NCBI GenBank assembly: GCA_013298125.1
Contig: JAAFJP010000019.1
Coordinates: 59,144-123,143 of the forward strand
Direction: 5' to 3'
From: Cytophagales bacterium
GTDB lineage: Bacteria > Bacteroidota > Bacteroidia > Cytophagales > Spirosomataceae
Length of the DNA: 64,000 nucleotides
In this document: piece by piece, positions 17,644-25,691 of the stretch
Layout: every line of letters begins with the position of its first letter
Position numbering within the stretch: position 1 is the first letter of the stretch
The notes under the pieces: model-generated
The model's input: the letters and a program-made list of their open reading frames with translations, nothing else
Database searches by the model: none
What the model was told of the DNA's origin: nothing
Program-made: the position numbers and the translations under genes

Positions 17644-17691
17644 AAAACAGGCATAACAAGCTATTCATCAGCTTATTATGCCTGTTTTTTT
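17644..17691 (+). terminator. Rho-independent terminator closing the subtilase cluster
   Basis: Stem AAACAGGCATAA-C-AAGCT / AGCTTATTATGCCTGTTT with a seven-base loop, followed by a T run, 16 bases after the membrane-protein stop. Confidence 0.9.
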
Positions 17692-17858
17692 ATGCCCTTT
17701 TTCTTCTAATTCTCTTCTTTTTGCTTGGCTTGTTCTCACCTAAATTGGGTATTTTTTGTCTTGTGGTATTCGCCCAACTTTGTAGAGTCAAACCGCTAAG
17801 CAAAAAACCGAATCGGCTTAAAGGATGTAGGTGTATTATTTTTAAATAACATAAAAAA

Positions 17859-18908
17859 ATGAAAAAGTTAAGTTTACTATTAATTGTATTGATGAGTTTT
17901 GTTCGGATTGGATTTGGGCAAGTGCCTAACATTAGTACAAGTCCTAACATTAGTACAGGTGTAGATGCTTCGGGGAACGCCTTGAATATGGGAGCTACTG
18001 ATACCTACTGGAAAATAACTCCTCCAAGTTCAATGGGACCAAATGCCTATGTGATTCCTTCATTTAGCGGTTATTGGGAAAATACACCCGCCTCTAATAA
18101 TGCTCAGTGGATAGGTGGCGATAAAAATAATCAAAATCAAAAACCTGGTCTTCACACATTTGAAAGACAGATAAATATAAGTTCTGGTATTTCTCTTTTT
18201 TCATATAACTTTTCTATTGCCGTAGATGATGATTTATCATCTATTGAGTTATTAGATCCCACTGGAAAAGTTACAGACCTAACTTCAAAATTTGTAAGAC
18301 CCTCTAATCCAAATGGTTACAAACTTTCTAAACCTATATCGGGTGAAATACAATGTCCTTTAAAAGGTGTTTGGAAATTAAGAGTTAAAGTTAATTTCGT
18401 TGATAATATTGCTGGTTTAATCGTTTCGGGTAATGTCAGTTTTAAAGATGGAGGAAATTGTGGATGCAAGATTCCAGATGTAAAATGTAATCCTGACTTT
18501 ACAGTAATTCTAAGCCCAAATGGGAAAAATGGACCTAATAGTCCATTGATTGAAGCCAATCCAATAATAGTTGGGTCTGGCACAGAACATTATTGGGGCG
18601 TAGTTTATGCTAAGGATGTTAATGATATTTCTCCTATTCCAATAAAGACTATTATCTCAGGAAAAACATGGGGTTCAATGGTTGATATTAATGGAAAATG
18701 CTCTCCAGTTGGAATTGATGGCACAAATATAAACTGTGGGAAAAGTGGATATGGTTATAATTACGGCGGGTTTCCAACAAACTCTTGTTTTAAAATAACC
18801 CACTATATAAAATGTTGTGACAAATGGTATAGCAAAACCAAAACTTTCTGTACGAAAGCATTTTGTATAGAACAGAAAGAGACCGAAATGACTGAGGTAA
18901 AAGATTAA
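17859..18908 (+). CDS. Secreted Cys-rich protein of unknown function
   Basis: This 349-residue protein starts with a Sec signal peptide (MKKLSLLLIVLMSFVRIGFGQ). A short internal direct repeat (PNISTS/PNISTG) follows. Residues 35-185 look like a beta-sandwich (WKITPPSSMGPNAYVIPSFSG; FSYNFSIAVDDDLSSIELLD; GVWKLRVKVNFVDNIAGLIVSG). The C-terminal 150 residues carry many Cys (GGNCGCKIPDVKCNPDF; CSPVGIDGTNINCG; CFKITHYIKCCDKWYSK; CTKAFCIE), typical of a disulfide-stabilised exported domain. I recognise no family. It is the first of three secreted-protein genes in the same direction, each followed by its own hairpin. Confidence 0.7.
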   Translation: MKKLSLLLIVLMSFVRIGFGQVPNISTSPNISTGVDASGNALNMGATDTYWKITPPSSMGPNAYVIPSFSGYWENTPASNNAQWIGGDKNNQNQKPGLHTFERQINISSGISLFSYNFSIAVDDDLSSIELLDPTGKVTDLTSKFVRPSNPNGYKLSKPISGEIQCPLKGVWKLRVKVNFVDNIAGLIVSGNVSFKDGGNCGCKIPDVKCNPDFTVILSPNGKNGPNSPLIEANPIIVGSGTEHYWGVVYAKDVNDISPIPIKTIISGKTWGSMVDINGKCSPVGIDGTNINCGKSGYGYNYGGFPTNSCFKITHYIKCCDKWYSKTKTFCTKAFCIEQKETEMTEVKD

Positions 18909-18921
18909 AGTTATTTTTTCC

Positions 18922-18954
18922 CCGCCATTGTTGATGAAACATCAACAACGGCGG
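18922..18954. repeat. Hairpin after the first secreted-protein gene
   Basis: CCGCCATTGTTGATG faces CATCAACAACGGCGG with a three-base loop and a single A/C mismatch. Runs of T upstream and of A downstream extend the stem. No U tract follows in the + direction, so it may act as an mRNA-stabilising or partial termination structure. Confidence 0.65.
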
Positions 18955-19001
18955 AAAAATCTGATACCTGATTAAAAATCAAACATTTAAACAACAAGAA
19001 A

Positions 19002-19496
19002 ATGAAAAAGATATTTTATAGTTTAGTTTTAATATTTGCCCTTTCAATGGCAAATACTTCAAATGCTCAGACTAATCCAAGAAGAGGTGGTTCGGCAATA
19101 CTTGTTAATCCAAATAAAGCATATAAACTCGCTGATAGATTAAGAAGAACACAGATGATGGTAGCTGACCTTGTTTTAGAACCTGAATGTGGGCTTGTTG
19201 ATGGCGTAGGAGGTACCCCTCCAAGACCTTTGAAATATAAAGATGGAAGTTTTAAGTTTAAAATAACACAAACAATCACTAATTATTCCTTAGAAGTGGC
19301 ATCGTCTGGAGTTTATGACGCAATTGACATTACAAACGGAACATACACCAGCAACCATACATCCCCTTGTTACATTCGTATGGTCGATAAAGTTACAGGT
19401 GGCACCATTTATTATTCAATTAATGGCAGTTTCCCAAATTCCCAAATTTCAGGGTATAATCTTTGTTATACGACTTCACCCATAACGTGTCCATAA
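19002..19496 (+). CDS. Small secreted protein of unknown function
   Basis: 164 residues with a Sec signal peptide (MKKIFYSLVLIFALSMANTSNAQ). The mature part begins with an Arg/Lys-rich stretch (NPRRGGSAIL; KLADRLRRTQMM) and continues as a probable beta-rich domain with four Cys (LEPECGLVDG, SPCYIRM, GYNLCYTTSPITCP). No known family recognised. The 5' leader just before the ATG (AATCAAACATTTAAACA then CAA..AAAATG) is shared with the next gene, which suggests that the two leaders have a common origin. Confidence 0.6.
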   Translation: MKKIFYSLVLIFALSMANTSNAQTNPRRGGSAILVNPNKAYKLADRLRRTQMMVADLVLEPECGLVDGVGGTPPRPLKYKDGSFKFKITQTITNYSLEVASSGVYDAIDITNGTYTSNHTSPCYIRMVDKVTGGTIYYSINGSFPNSQISGYNLCYTTSPITCP

Positions 19497-19525
19497 ACTC
19501 AAATCTTAGCTTTTCCTGTGGGTTA

Positions 19526-19577
19526 GCCTTTGTTGGTATTTTCACGGTGGTTTGTTGGTAAAAATACCAACAAAGGC
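19526..19577. repeat. Perfect 17-bp inverted repeat between two secreted-protein genes
   Basis: GCCTTTGTTGGTATTTT (19526-19542) and its exact reverse complement (19561-19577) with an 18-base loop that contains a further TTTGTTGGTA copy. It lies 30 bases after the upstream stop. No T run follows. Confidence 0.8.
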
Positions 19578-19626
19578 GAAATGATTAACTAACTCATTAA
19601 TAATCAAACATTTAAACATCAAAAAA

Positions 19627-20208
19627 ATGAAAAATTCAATTAAAATTTTAGCCTTATTATTTTCAGTTTTTGTATTGAGTATAAATTCTTATGGTCAAGC
19701 CACAGAGAAAAAAGCGGACTATTACGGCTATCATGGGAAGAAATACGATAGTAAGGCAAAGGCTATGGCACCACGCTTTTATGTAACAAGTGTGAACTTA
19801 ACTTGTGGAGGCAGTACAAGTGATTATAGGAAATGTACAAATCCCAATATCATAACCTTGGAAAGTGGTGCAGGTTTCAGCGTTTTCCAAAATGAAGGAA
19901 TGATAGTAAGAGACAATAATGGTACTGAAATCGCAAATATAAAAGGGATAAAGAAATCACCCTATACGTCTTCATGCGTAAACTTAAATGTTGGTCAAAC
20001 ATATACTATCGAGGTAGTTGATTCTAATGGAGGGGTGTATCCAAATCCAAGTAATGGAAATCTCTATGCTTTCAAAGTAACTGCCAAAGATTGTAGTTTA
20101 AAAGCAGCACCAGCAAATATTAATGATGCTAATATTAAAGCATTCTCAAAGACTTGTGAACCTCCATGTCCTTCTGGAAAAAATTGTGTGGATGGTAGTT
20201 GTCAGTAA
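19627..20208 (+). CDS. Small secreted Cys-rich protein of unknown function
   Basis: 193 residues with a Sec signal peptide (ending SINSYGQ). The mature part starts with a Tyr/Lys-rich stretch (KKADYYGYHGKKYDSKAKA), then a beta-rich domain (FYVTSVNLTCGGSTSDYRKC; GMIVRDNNGTEIANIKG; VGQTYTIEVVDSNGGVY), and it ends in a compact Cys cluster (TCEPPCPSGKNCVDGSCQ) that looks like a small disulfide knot. Function unknown. Its 5' leader resembles that of the 164-residue gene before it. Confidence 0.6.
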   Translation: MKNSIKILALLFSVFVLSINSYGQATEKKADYYGYHGKKYDSKAKAMAPRFYVTSVNLTCGGSTSDYRKCTNPNIITLESGAGFSVFQNEGMIVRDNNGTEIANIKGIKKSPYTSSCVNLNVGQTYTIEVVDSNGGVYPNPSNGNLYAFKVTAKDCSLKAAPANINDANIKAFSKTCEPPCPSGKNCVDGSCQ

Positions 20209-20221
20209 GAAATATTTTCAT

Positions 20222-20267
20222 GGAATTAAACCTATAAGGATTCCGAAATCCTTATAGGTTTAATTCC
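20222..20267. repeat. Perfect 21-bp hairpin (AAACCTATAAGG word)
   Basis: The left arm (20222-20242) faces its exact reverse complement (20247-20267) with a four-base loop. The core AAACCTATAAG is nearly shared with the hairpin at 48077-48109. It lies 13 bases after the stop of the secreted-protein gene and 29 bases before the next ATG. Confidence 0.85.
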
Positions 20268-20296
20268 AATTCCACCCACATCTTATCTCAAAATAA

Positions 20297-21244
20297 ATGA
20301 AAACAACATTACAAATACTCCTACTAAGTCTATTGACATTCAGAATCTTAGCCCAAAGCGATAGTGTGAAAGTCGAAAAAGAAAAAGTAGAAGAGGAGGT
20401 CACCCCCGCATGGGAAAAATCCTTTGGTTTGGGGTTGAGTTTAAGCCATACGCTCAACGTAAACCCACCAGCAAATTCAGCCCCAAAAGAGGGTTTTGGT
20501 AGTACGGTTTCTATTGATGCAACGCTCAATTATATCAAAGAAAAAAGCCGTTTCACGATGAGAAATGATTTGTCTTGGACGATGGCGTTGTATAAAGCCA
20601 ATGGGCAATCTCCTACGCAAAGTACCTCGGATATTCTTTTAACCAATCACGATTTTTCGTTGTCGTTCAAAAAAGGGGGAAACTGGTACATCAATACCAT
20701 TTTCAATACAGAGACTTCCGTTCTGTCGCTTTTCGAGAATAATTACCTCCGTGACCAAAATATTCTTGGACCAATCCAAAGTTTTTTGAATCCTTATGCT
20801 GTTACAATTAATCCAGGGATTAAATATGAGACTGGTAAGGGTTTAGGGATTTCCATTTCGCCTTATGTCTTGAAAATCAGGGGTGTAACGAGCCAAGCCA
20901 TTGCTGACAAGGACATCTTTTTTCAAGATAAAGACAATCGGATTTTGTCGGATGGACATTATAAAAAGAGTTTTCAAGAACCATTAGGAGCAGGTTTGCA
21001 GATTTGGTACACCAAGAAGTTTGGCAAGTGGATTAGTATTAATTACAAGATAATTGCCAATTCAAATTACTTAGAAAGCATCTTCAAAAATGGCACAATC
21101 ACGGGGCAGTTTACGACTAATTTATTCGTTTATAAAGGCTTCGGAATAACGCATAAGGGGCTTTTGAAAGGCAATTTTGCTCAATCTCCTTTCAAACCAT
21201 TCTATAATCAGGTAATAGTGTTGAGTTACAAATTCGCTAAATAA
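20297..21244 (+). CDS. DUF3078-like outer-membrane beta-barrel protein
   Basis: 315 residues with a Sec signal peptide (MKTTLQILLLSLLTFRILAQ) and a short acidic/Lys stretch (VKVEKEKVEEEVTPAWEKS). The rest is a series of amphipathic strands (GLGLSLSHTLNVN, STVSIDATLNYIKEKS, FTMRNDLSWTMALYK, DFSLSFKKGGNWYINTIFNTE, ISINYKIIANSNYLE), ending in a terminal aromatic strand (QVIVLSYKFAK), as expected for an outer-membrane barrel. The pattern fits DUF3078 proteins of Bacteroidota, whose role is unknown. The lipoprotein gene follows after 13 bases, and the LytTR gene is coupled to that one, so the three form an operon. Confidence 0.75.
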   Translation: MKTTLQILLLSLLTFRILAQSDSVKVEKEKVEEEVTPAWEKSFGLGLSLSHTLNVNPPANSAPKEGFGSTVSIDATLNYIKEKSRFTMRNDLSWTMALYKANGQSPTQSTSDILLTNHDFSLSFKKGGNWYINTIFNTETSVLSLFENNYLRDQNILGPIQSFLNPYAVTINPGIKYETGKGLGISISPYVLKIRGVTSQAIADKDIFFQDKDNRILSDGHYKKSFQEPLGAGLQIWYTKKFGKWISINYKIIANSNYLESIFKNGTITGQFTTNLFVYKGFGITHKGLLKGNFAQSPFKPFYNQVIVLSYKFAK

Positions 21245-21257
21245 ATCATTCAAAAAA

Positions 21258-21968
21258 ATGAAACAATATACTTTCTTCCTCCTAATCTTGGGCTTATTCG
21301 CATCGTGCGAGTCGCCTGATGTATGCACAGGCAATTGTGCCAACAAACGCTTACGCTTTATTGAAGATGGACCCAATTTTAATCGTATTGTTTATGATGA
21401 CGAAAATCGTCAAAAATACTTTATCCAAGCCACTGACACCATAACGAGATATAGCTTTGGTAGTAATAGTATTAGCTTAAAAGACAAAGTTAATAACAAT
21501 TCGGAGTCAATAACAGATGATAACATTGTAGCAGGTCAAAGTTTGATAACTACAACTGATATTCCAAATTTGAACTTAAAATTCACCTATGAATACGATG
21601 CCTTGGGGCAACAGGTGAAAATTATTCAAAGGAGATTCAATAAACCCAATGTTATTGACAATATAACAGTAAATACATGGGTAGCGGGCAATCTCACGAC
21701 TTCGGTTTCTACCGCTACTGGGGCTGCTCCTATCACAACAAAATATACCTACTATCCCAACGTCAATAATACCATCTCAAACGAATTTACAGGTTTGAAA
21801 TCATTGGGTAAAACCTCAGATAAAGCACGAAAAACTGTTATTGCGGGTAACGGTACAATAATCAATTATACTTATGAGGTTAATAATTGTGGGTGTATTA
21901 CTCGAGTAAATCGGACTTCGGGGACATCAACTATTATTCGGAATTATACGTATGAACTGATACCTTGA
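21258..21968 (+). CDS. Predicted lipoprotein with RHS-like strand repeats
   Basis: 236 residues with a lipoprotein signal peptide (LGLFASC, lipidated Cys17). The mature protein has short beta repeats reminiscent of YD/RHS-type sequences (FTYEYDALGQQVKIIQRRFN; TKYTYYPNVNNTISNEFTGL; NYTYEVNNCGCITRVNRTSG; NYTYELIP), like many Bacteroidota lipoproteins described only as hypothetical. There is no catalytic motif. It sits between the DUF3078-like barrel and a LytTR regulator, with which its stop codon overlaps by one base. Confidence 0.7.
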   Translation: MKQYTFFLLILGLFASCESPDVCTGNCANKRLRFIEDGPNFNRIVYDDENRQKYFIQATDTITRYSFGSNSISLKDKVNNNSESITDDNIVAGQSLITTTDIPNLNLKFTYEYDALGQQVKIIQRRFNKPNVIDNITVNTWVAGNLTTSVSTATGAAPITTKYTYYPNVNNTISNEFTGLKSLGKTSDKARKTVIAGNGTIINYTYEVNNCGCITRVNRTSGTSTIIRNYTYELIP

Positions 21969-22348
21969 TGAGTCCTCATAAAAAGTACCCTTATCTCTCA
22001 ATCAAAATGAACACAGCACACACTCAGATTTTTTCGCCCATCTTAAAAATCAATCAAAAAACCTATAAATCCATTTGCCCCAATGAAGTAGTGATGCTTC
22101 GGGGAGAGGTTAATTATACCATTTTCTGTATGAAAAATGGTAAGACTTTCATGGTTGCTCATACCTTGAAGCATTTTGAGGAATTATTGCACCAATATGG
22201 CTTTTTGAGAGTCCACAGGGCATTTTTAGTGAACCCTAAGTACATTCTGAACTATGATGAAGTAGGTCATACGATTGAAATGGGGAGTAATTTATTTGCC
22301 CAAGTTTCTCGAAGGAAGGCTAAGGATTTGAAGATGAATTGGGCTTAG
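21968..22348 (+). CDS. Stand-alone LytTR DNA-binding regulator
   Basis: 126 residues consisting almost only of a LytTR domain. The signature strands are YKSICPNEVVMLRGEVNYTIFCMKNGKTFMV, AHTLKHFEELLHQYGFLRVHRAFLVNPKYI and EMGSNLFAQVSRRKAKDL. There is no receiver domain, so phosphorylation is not the input. I take the ATG at 21968, whose first base is the last base of the preceding TGA (TGATG), which implies translational coupling to the lipoprotein gene. It probably controls this operon, or the secreted-protein block, in answer to an unknown signal. It is convergent with the EVE-McrB gene. Confidence 0.88.
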   Translation: MSPHKKYPYLSIKMNTAHTQIFSPILKINQKTYKSICPNEVVMLRGEVNYTIFCMKNGKTFMVAHTLKHFEELLHQYGFLRVHRAFLVNPKYILNYDEVGHTIEMGSNLFAQVSRRKAKDLKMNWA

Positions 22349-22362
22349 GAAGAAGGAATTTA

Positions 22363-23691
22363 TTACACCTCCAACAACCCCAAAATTTCCTTCTTCGCCT
22401 TCTCTTCATTATCAAACCAATACTCCTCCAAAAGCGGGGCGATTTCCAGATTGATAACCCTACGATACCACTTTTGTACATCTTCGCCTTCGGTAAAATT
22501 TGAAAAATAACTATGTCCAATCTGAAAGCCTTTTTGGAGGTTTTTATCGTTAGAAATTACTTCGTTTAGTTTTGAAATTCGGCTTACGATTTTTTCGGAA
22601 AATGATTTTTCAATGCCTTTGCCCAACAGAAAATCCATGAATTTTTCGTTGAAAAGGGGTTCGAGGGAAATGAAGGCAAAACGTCTTCTCAACGCATAAT
22701 CAATCATGGCTAACGAACGGTCTGCGGTGTTCATTGTTCCGATAATGTGCAGATTATCAGGTACATAGAAAGGTTCAGAATCTTTATCTCCGTAAGTCAA
22801 TGCCATTTCGTTGGCTCGCCCACGCTTGTCGGATTCTATCAAAAGGAGTAATTCTCCGAAGATTTTACTCAAATTTCCACGGTTTATTTCGTCAATAATA
22901 AAGAAATGGTCAATCCCAGAATTGCGTTGAGCTTGTCGGCAAAATTCGTAAAAAATGCCATTTTTCAACTTAAATCCACCCGAATCATCTGGGCGTAATC
23001 CTTGAATAAAATCCTCATAACTATACGACTGATGAAACTGCACCATCTTGATTCGGGAATCGTCTTGTGTGCCTATTTGTGTATAAGCTAACCGCTTGGC
23101 AATGAAGGTTTTACCGACCCCAGGAGGTCCTTGAAGGATGATATTTTTCTTGTAACGTAGGGTGTCAATGATGTCGTCAAATTTTTCATTTTCGATGAAT
23201 AAATCCTTCAAAGCATCTTTTCGTTCGTACGGAATCAGTACGTCTTCGTTTTGGAGGGATTCTTTTTGAGCATCAATCATGGCTTGGATTGCCTCAAATT
23301 CCTCTTCGGTCAATCGGAACAAACTGCCTTGATTATTCTTTAAAATTTCAGAATCCTTAAAAAAATGAAGTGATTTCAACTCCGCCCAATCAATCGGCTC
23401 TGGGACTTTCTCTTTGTATTTGAAGGTAATGACTTCACCTAATTTTACGTCTCGGTGGAGAGGTTCTGTAATTTCAAAAACCGCCTTGATTTGCTTTACG
23501 GGCGTAGATTCGTAGCCAATCACTAAGTCTCCCGCCTGGACTAACTCAAAATATTTATAAATCCGACGTTTATTTCCGAACTCATTATGCGAAGTATAGT
23601 GCTGTGTCTGATTGATTTTGAATGAATCAATCGACCAGATACGGGGATTAGCATTGAGCCACCAATAGTTTCGAGATTTTGTTGTGGGCAT
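22363..23691 (-). CDS. EVE-domain/McrB-type AAA+ GTPase fusion
   Basis: 442 residues. The N-terminal 130 fit an EVE (PUA-like) modified-base reader (YWWLNANPRIW; FELVQAGDLVIGYES; AVFEITEPLH). The rest is an McrB-type AAA+ motor: Walker A 188-195 (GPPGVGKT), the family segment MVQFHQSYSYEDFIQGLRP, Walker B near 265 (FFIIDEINRGNLSKIFGEL) and the sensor signature GTMNTADRSLAMIDYALRRRF. McrB hexamers use GTP and need the nuclease McrC to cut DNA with modified cytosine; here the position where McrC normally follows is occupied by a convergent LytTR gene, and no McrC is in the window. The predicted role is defence against modified phage DNA, incomplete as seen. A 37-bp perfect inverted repeat lies 40 bases upstream. 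Confidence 0.9.
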   Translation of the reverse strand: MPTTKSRNYWWLNANPRIWSIDSFKINQTQHYTSHNEFGNKRRIYKYFELVQAGDLVIGYESTPVKQIKAVFEITEPLHRDVKLGEVITFKYKEKVPEPIDWAELKSLHFFKDSEILKNNQGSLFRLTEEEFEAIQAMIDAQKESLQNEDVLIPYERKDALKDLFIENEKFDDIIDTLRYKKNIILQGPPGVGKTFIAKRLAYTQIGTQDDSRIKMVQFHQSYSYEDFIQGLRPDDSGGFKLKNGIFYEFCRQAQRNSGIDHFFIIDEINRGNLSKIFGELLLLIESDKRGRANEMALTYGDKDSEPFYVPDNLHIIGTMNTADRSLAMIDYALRRRFAFISLEPLFNEKFMDFLLGKGIEKSFSEKIVSRISKLNEVISNDKNLQKGFQIGHSYFSNFTEGEDVQKWYRRVINLEIAPLLEEYWFDNEEKAKKEILGLLEV

Positions 23692-23730
23692 TTTTGTTAT
23701 TTGTGAGTACGAATAAATTTTACCTCTCAG

Positions 23731-23819
23731 AGCCTCACCCCCAACCCCTCTCCCGTGGAGAGGGGAGAAAAGAGGGTTAATACTCCCCTCTCCACGGGAG
23801 AGGGGTTGGGGGTGAGGCT
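23731..23819. repeat. Intact BIME-like palindromic element with perfect 37-bp arms
   Basis: The left unit (23731-23767) reads AGCCTCACCCCCAACCCC and on; the right unit (23783-23819) is its exact reverse complement, with a 15-base centre. Each unit contains the smaller palindrome CCCCTCTCC-ACG-GGAGAGGGG. The same family is found at 7340-7440, and GC-rich relatives of it are familiar from other Cytophagales genomes. It lies between the STN protein gene and EVE-McrB, both read leftwards. Confidence 0.92.
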
Positions 23820-23837
23820 TTGAAACTTAAACCGTTA

Positions 23838-25592
23838 TCATTTTGACCTAATCCGAATTCCCATCTGAAAACCTATCCAAAAAGTTGAATTAGCGTTTGC
23901 GGATAGACTTCGGTAAGAGGGAATTTTATTAAAAGGTTTACTCGTCCAAGTACCTGAATTGTAGTCGTTTATCAACAAATATTTAATGGATGGTCCAAAA
24001 GTAACTGCTACATTTCGGGCGATTTGTTTTTCAAAATTAATATCCAATTTCCACAAAGTCCCAACATTTGGACTCACATCATCATATTCTATCAAAGCAT
24101 TGGCGGTCAAGTCCGTATTGAGCATCCACGCCCGCCCTATTTCGTATGCTCGCCCAATGCCATAACCAATACCAAAAATTTCCTTGGGGCGGGTAAAATT
24201 ATACTGTAAAGATAAGATATTATAAAACTTTTGTACGCCCGTTTTGAAAGTAAAATTGGCAGTTTGATTTTCATCTACCGAAAGCTCCAAACGTTTATAA
24301 CCATTGCCACCTCCCACAAAACTAAACAGTCCGATGGGCGTTGTTTCAGTAGAATCACAAATATTAATCACCCCGATTTGTTTACCACCTTCCGAAACTT
24401 TATGGGCAAAGTTGAATGTAGAAATCTGAAAACTACTTGATTCTTTGATAGTTACGTTAAATAACGGAGCGATTTGGAGCCCCGTTTCTAAATATCCTGC
24501 AATATTGAAAACACCAGCCATCTGCATTCCCTGCACTGATCCGCCCACAATATTGCCAACTCCTGCCACTTGAACTCCCTCCACGTCTCGCCGAACACCA
24601 TTCAAAACACCCCCAACTTCTAATTTACGAACACCACCCGAATAACCCATCAATAAATTGACAGAGTAATCATTTTTGATACTTCCAGAAAGTAAGCGAT
24701 TTGTACCCAAAAACGGTAGCACCGAAAACTGAAATTTTCGACTCAAAGAATCCTCTCTAACGTTCTGAGCATTAATACGTTGCGAGCGACTTACAAAGAT
24801 TTTTCCAATATTTTTTATAACCTTATCCCAACTACTTTCATAGAGTGTAGAGTCGATAATAGGAGAAGTCGGGAAGAGGTTTTCGTCAGTAATATCTGGA
24901 AATGGAGGAGCAATCGTCTCAGAGATGGGCTTGGTATCTAAATTGGGATTCAAATTACGTAAAGAATCCATTTGTTCCATCGAATTATCTTCGTGTATGG
25001 GCAGATAAACGTACTCCTTTGGCACAGGATTCAAAACGATAATTTCATAGGTAGTTTGTGGTGATTTGATGACAAAGGTTTGCTTTTCATAATCAGCTTT
25101 TGAAATAGTCAGTCGGATGGGTAAATCACTGATTGACAACTTAATACGATAAAATCCGTACTGATTGCTAACCGTAGAAGATAGATTCTTTTTATCATAA
25201 ATAGTAACTTTTCCGACGGGTTTATCAGTCTGACTATCAATGACATAACCACTAAGGATTAGACTTTTTTTTTGCTCTTCTTGATTATTTTTCTGTAAAA
25301 TAATATAATTTCCCTTAACCTTATAGGTGATTGTTCCTCTAAAAATCAAGTTCAAAACCTCACGCACGGGTTTGTTGGTAACGGTAATATCTCCACGATT
25401 GTTGACATCAAAAATATCAGAATTATAGGAAAATGAGAAGCCCCCCTGTTTGGCAATATTATCTAAAACAACCGAAATTTTTTCGTTATTGTATCTCAAC
25501 GTTATCGGACGTTCAAGAAGGGGAGTTTGGGCAAGAGAAGATAGGGGCAGTACGATAAAATAAAGTATGTATTTTAAAGTGCGGAATCTCAT
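23838..25592 (-). CDS. STN-domain protein with carboxypeptidase-like fold and LA_2272-type surface repeats
   Basis: 584 residues. After a signal peptide comes an STN (secretin/TonB N-terminus) domain (residues about 27-100: ISVVLDNIAKQGGFSFSYNS to VREVLNLIFRGTITYKVKGNYIIL). A carboxypeptidase-D regulatory-like beta sandwich follows (LSGYVIDSQTDKPVGKVTIYD, about 113-190), then a linker, and from about 280 a series of short G/N/V repeats (LEVGGVLNGVRRDVEGVQVAGVGNIVGG; MQMAGVFNIAGYLETGLQIAPLFN) like LA_2272-type surface proteins, with strand-rich ends. STN domains in this context pass a signal to an anti-sigma factor. It lies directly downstream of FecR and ECF sigma genes in the same direction, but lacks the TonB-dependent receptor barrel, so it looks like a receptor replaced by a small surface barrel. 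Confidence 0.82.
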   Translation of the reverse strand: MRFRTLKYILYFIVLPLSSLAQTPLLERPITLRYNNEKISVVLDNIAKQGGFSFSYNSDIFDVNNRGDITVTNKPVREVLNLIFRGTITYKVKGNYIILQKNNQEEQKKSLILSGYVIDSQTDKPVGKVTIYDKKNLSSTVSNQYGFYRIKLSISDLPIRLTISKADYEKQTFVIKSPQTTYEIIVLNPVPKEYVYLPIHEDNSMEQMDSLRNLNPNLDTKPISETIAPPFPDITDENLFPTSPIIDSTLYESSWDKVIKNIGKIFVSRSQRINAQNVREDSLSRKFQFSVLPFLGTNRLLSGSIKNDYSVNLLMGYSGGVRKLEVGGVLNGVRRDVEGVQVAGVGNIVGGSVQGMQMAGVFNIAGYLETGLQIAPLFNVTIKESSSFQISTFNFAHKVSEGGKQIGVINICDSTETTPIGLFSFVGGGNGYKRLELSVDENQTANFTFKTGVQKFYNILSLQYNFTRPKEIFGIGYGIGRAYEIGRAWMLNTDLTANALIEYDDVSPNVGTLWKLDINFEKQIARNVAVTFGPSIKYLLINDYNSGTWTSKPFNKIPSYRSLSANANSTFWIGFQMGIRIRSK

Positions 25593-25602
25593 GCGGGTTT
25601 TT

Positions 25603-25687
25603 TAAGTTATTAATTTTCAAGTTGTTAAGTTAATAAGTTATTGAAGGGCTAATTTGATTTTAGCAACTTAACAACTTATTAACTTAG
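25603..25687. repeat. Word-type inverted repeat (CAAGTTGTTAAGTT) between FecR and STN genes
   Basis: Left arm 25603-25640 (TAAGTTATTAATTTTCAAGT and on) and right arm about 25663-25687 (CAACTTAACAACTTATTAAC and on). It uses the same words as the repeat at 13825-13917 and ends six bases from the FecR stop codon. Confidence 0.75.
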
Positions 25688-25691
25688 TAAA

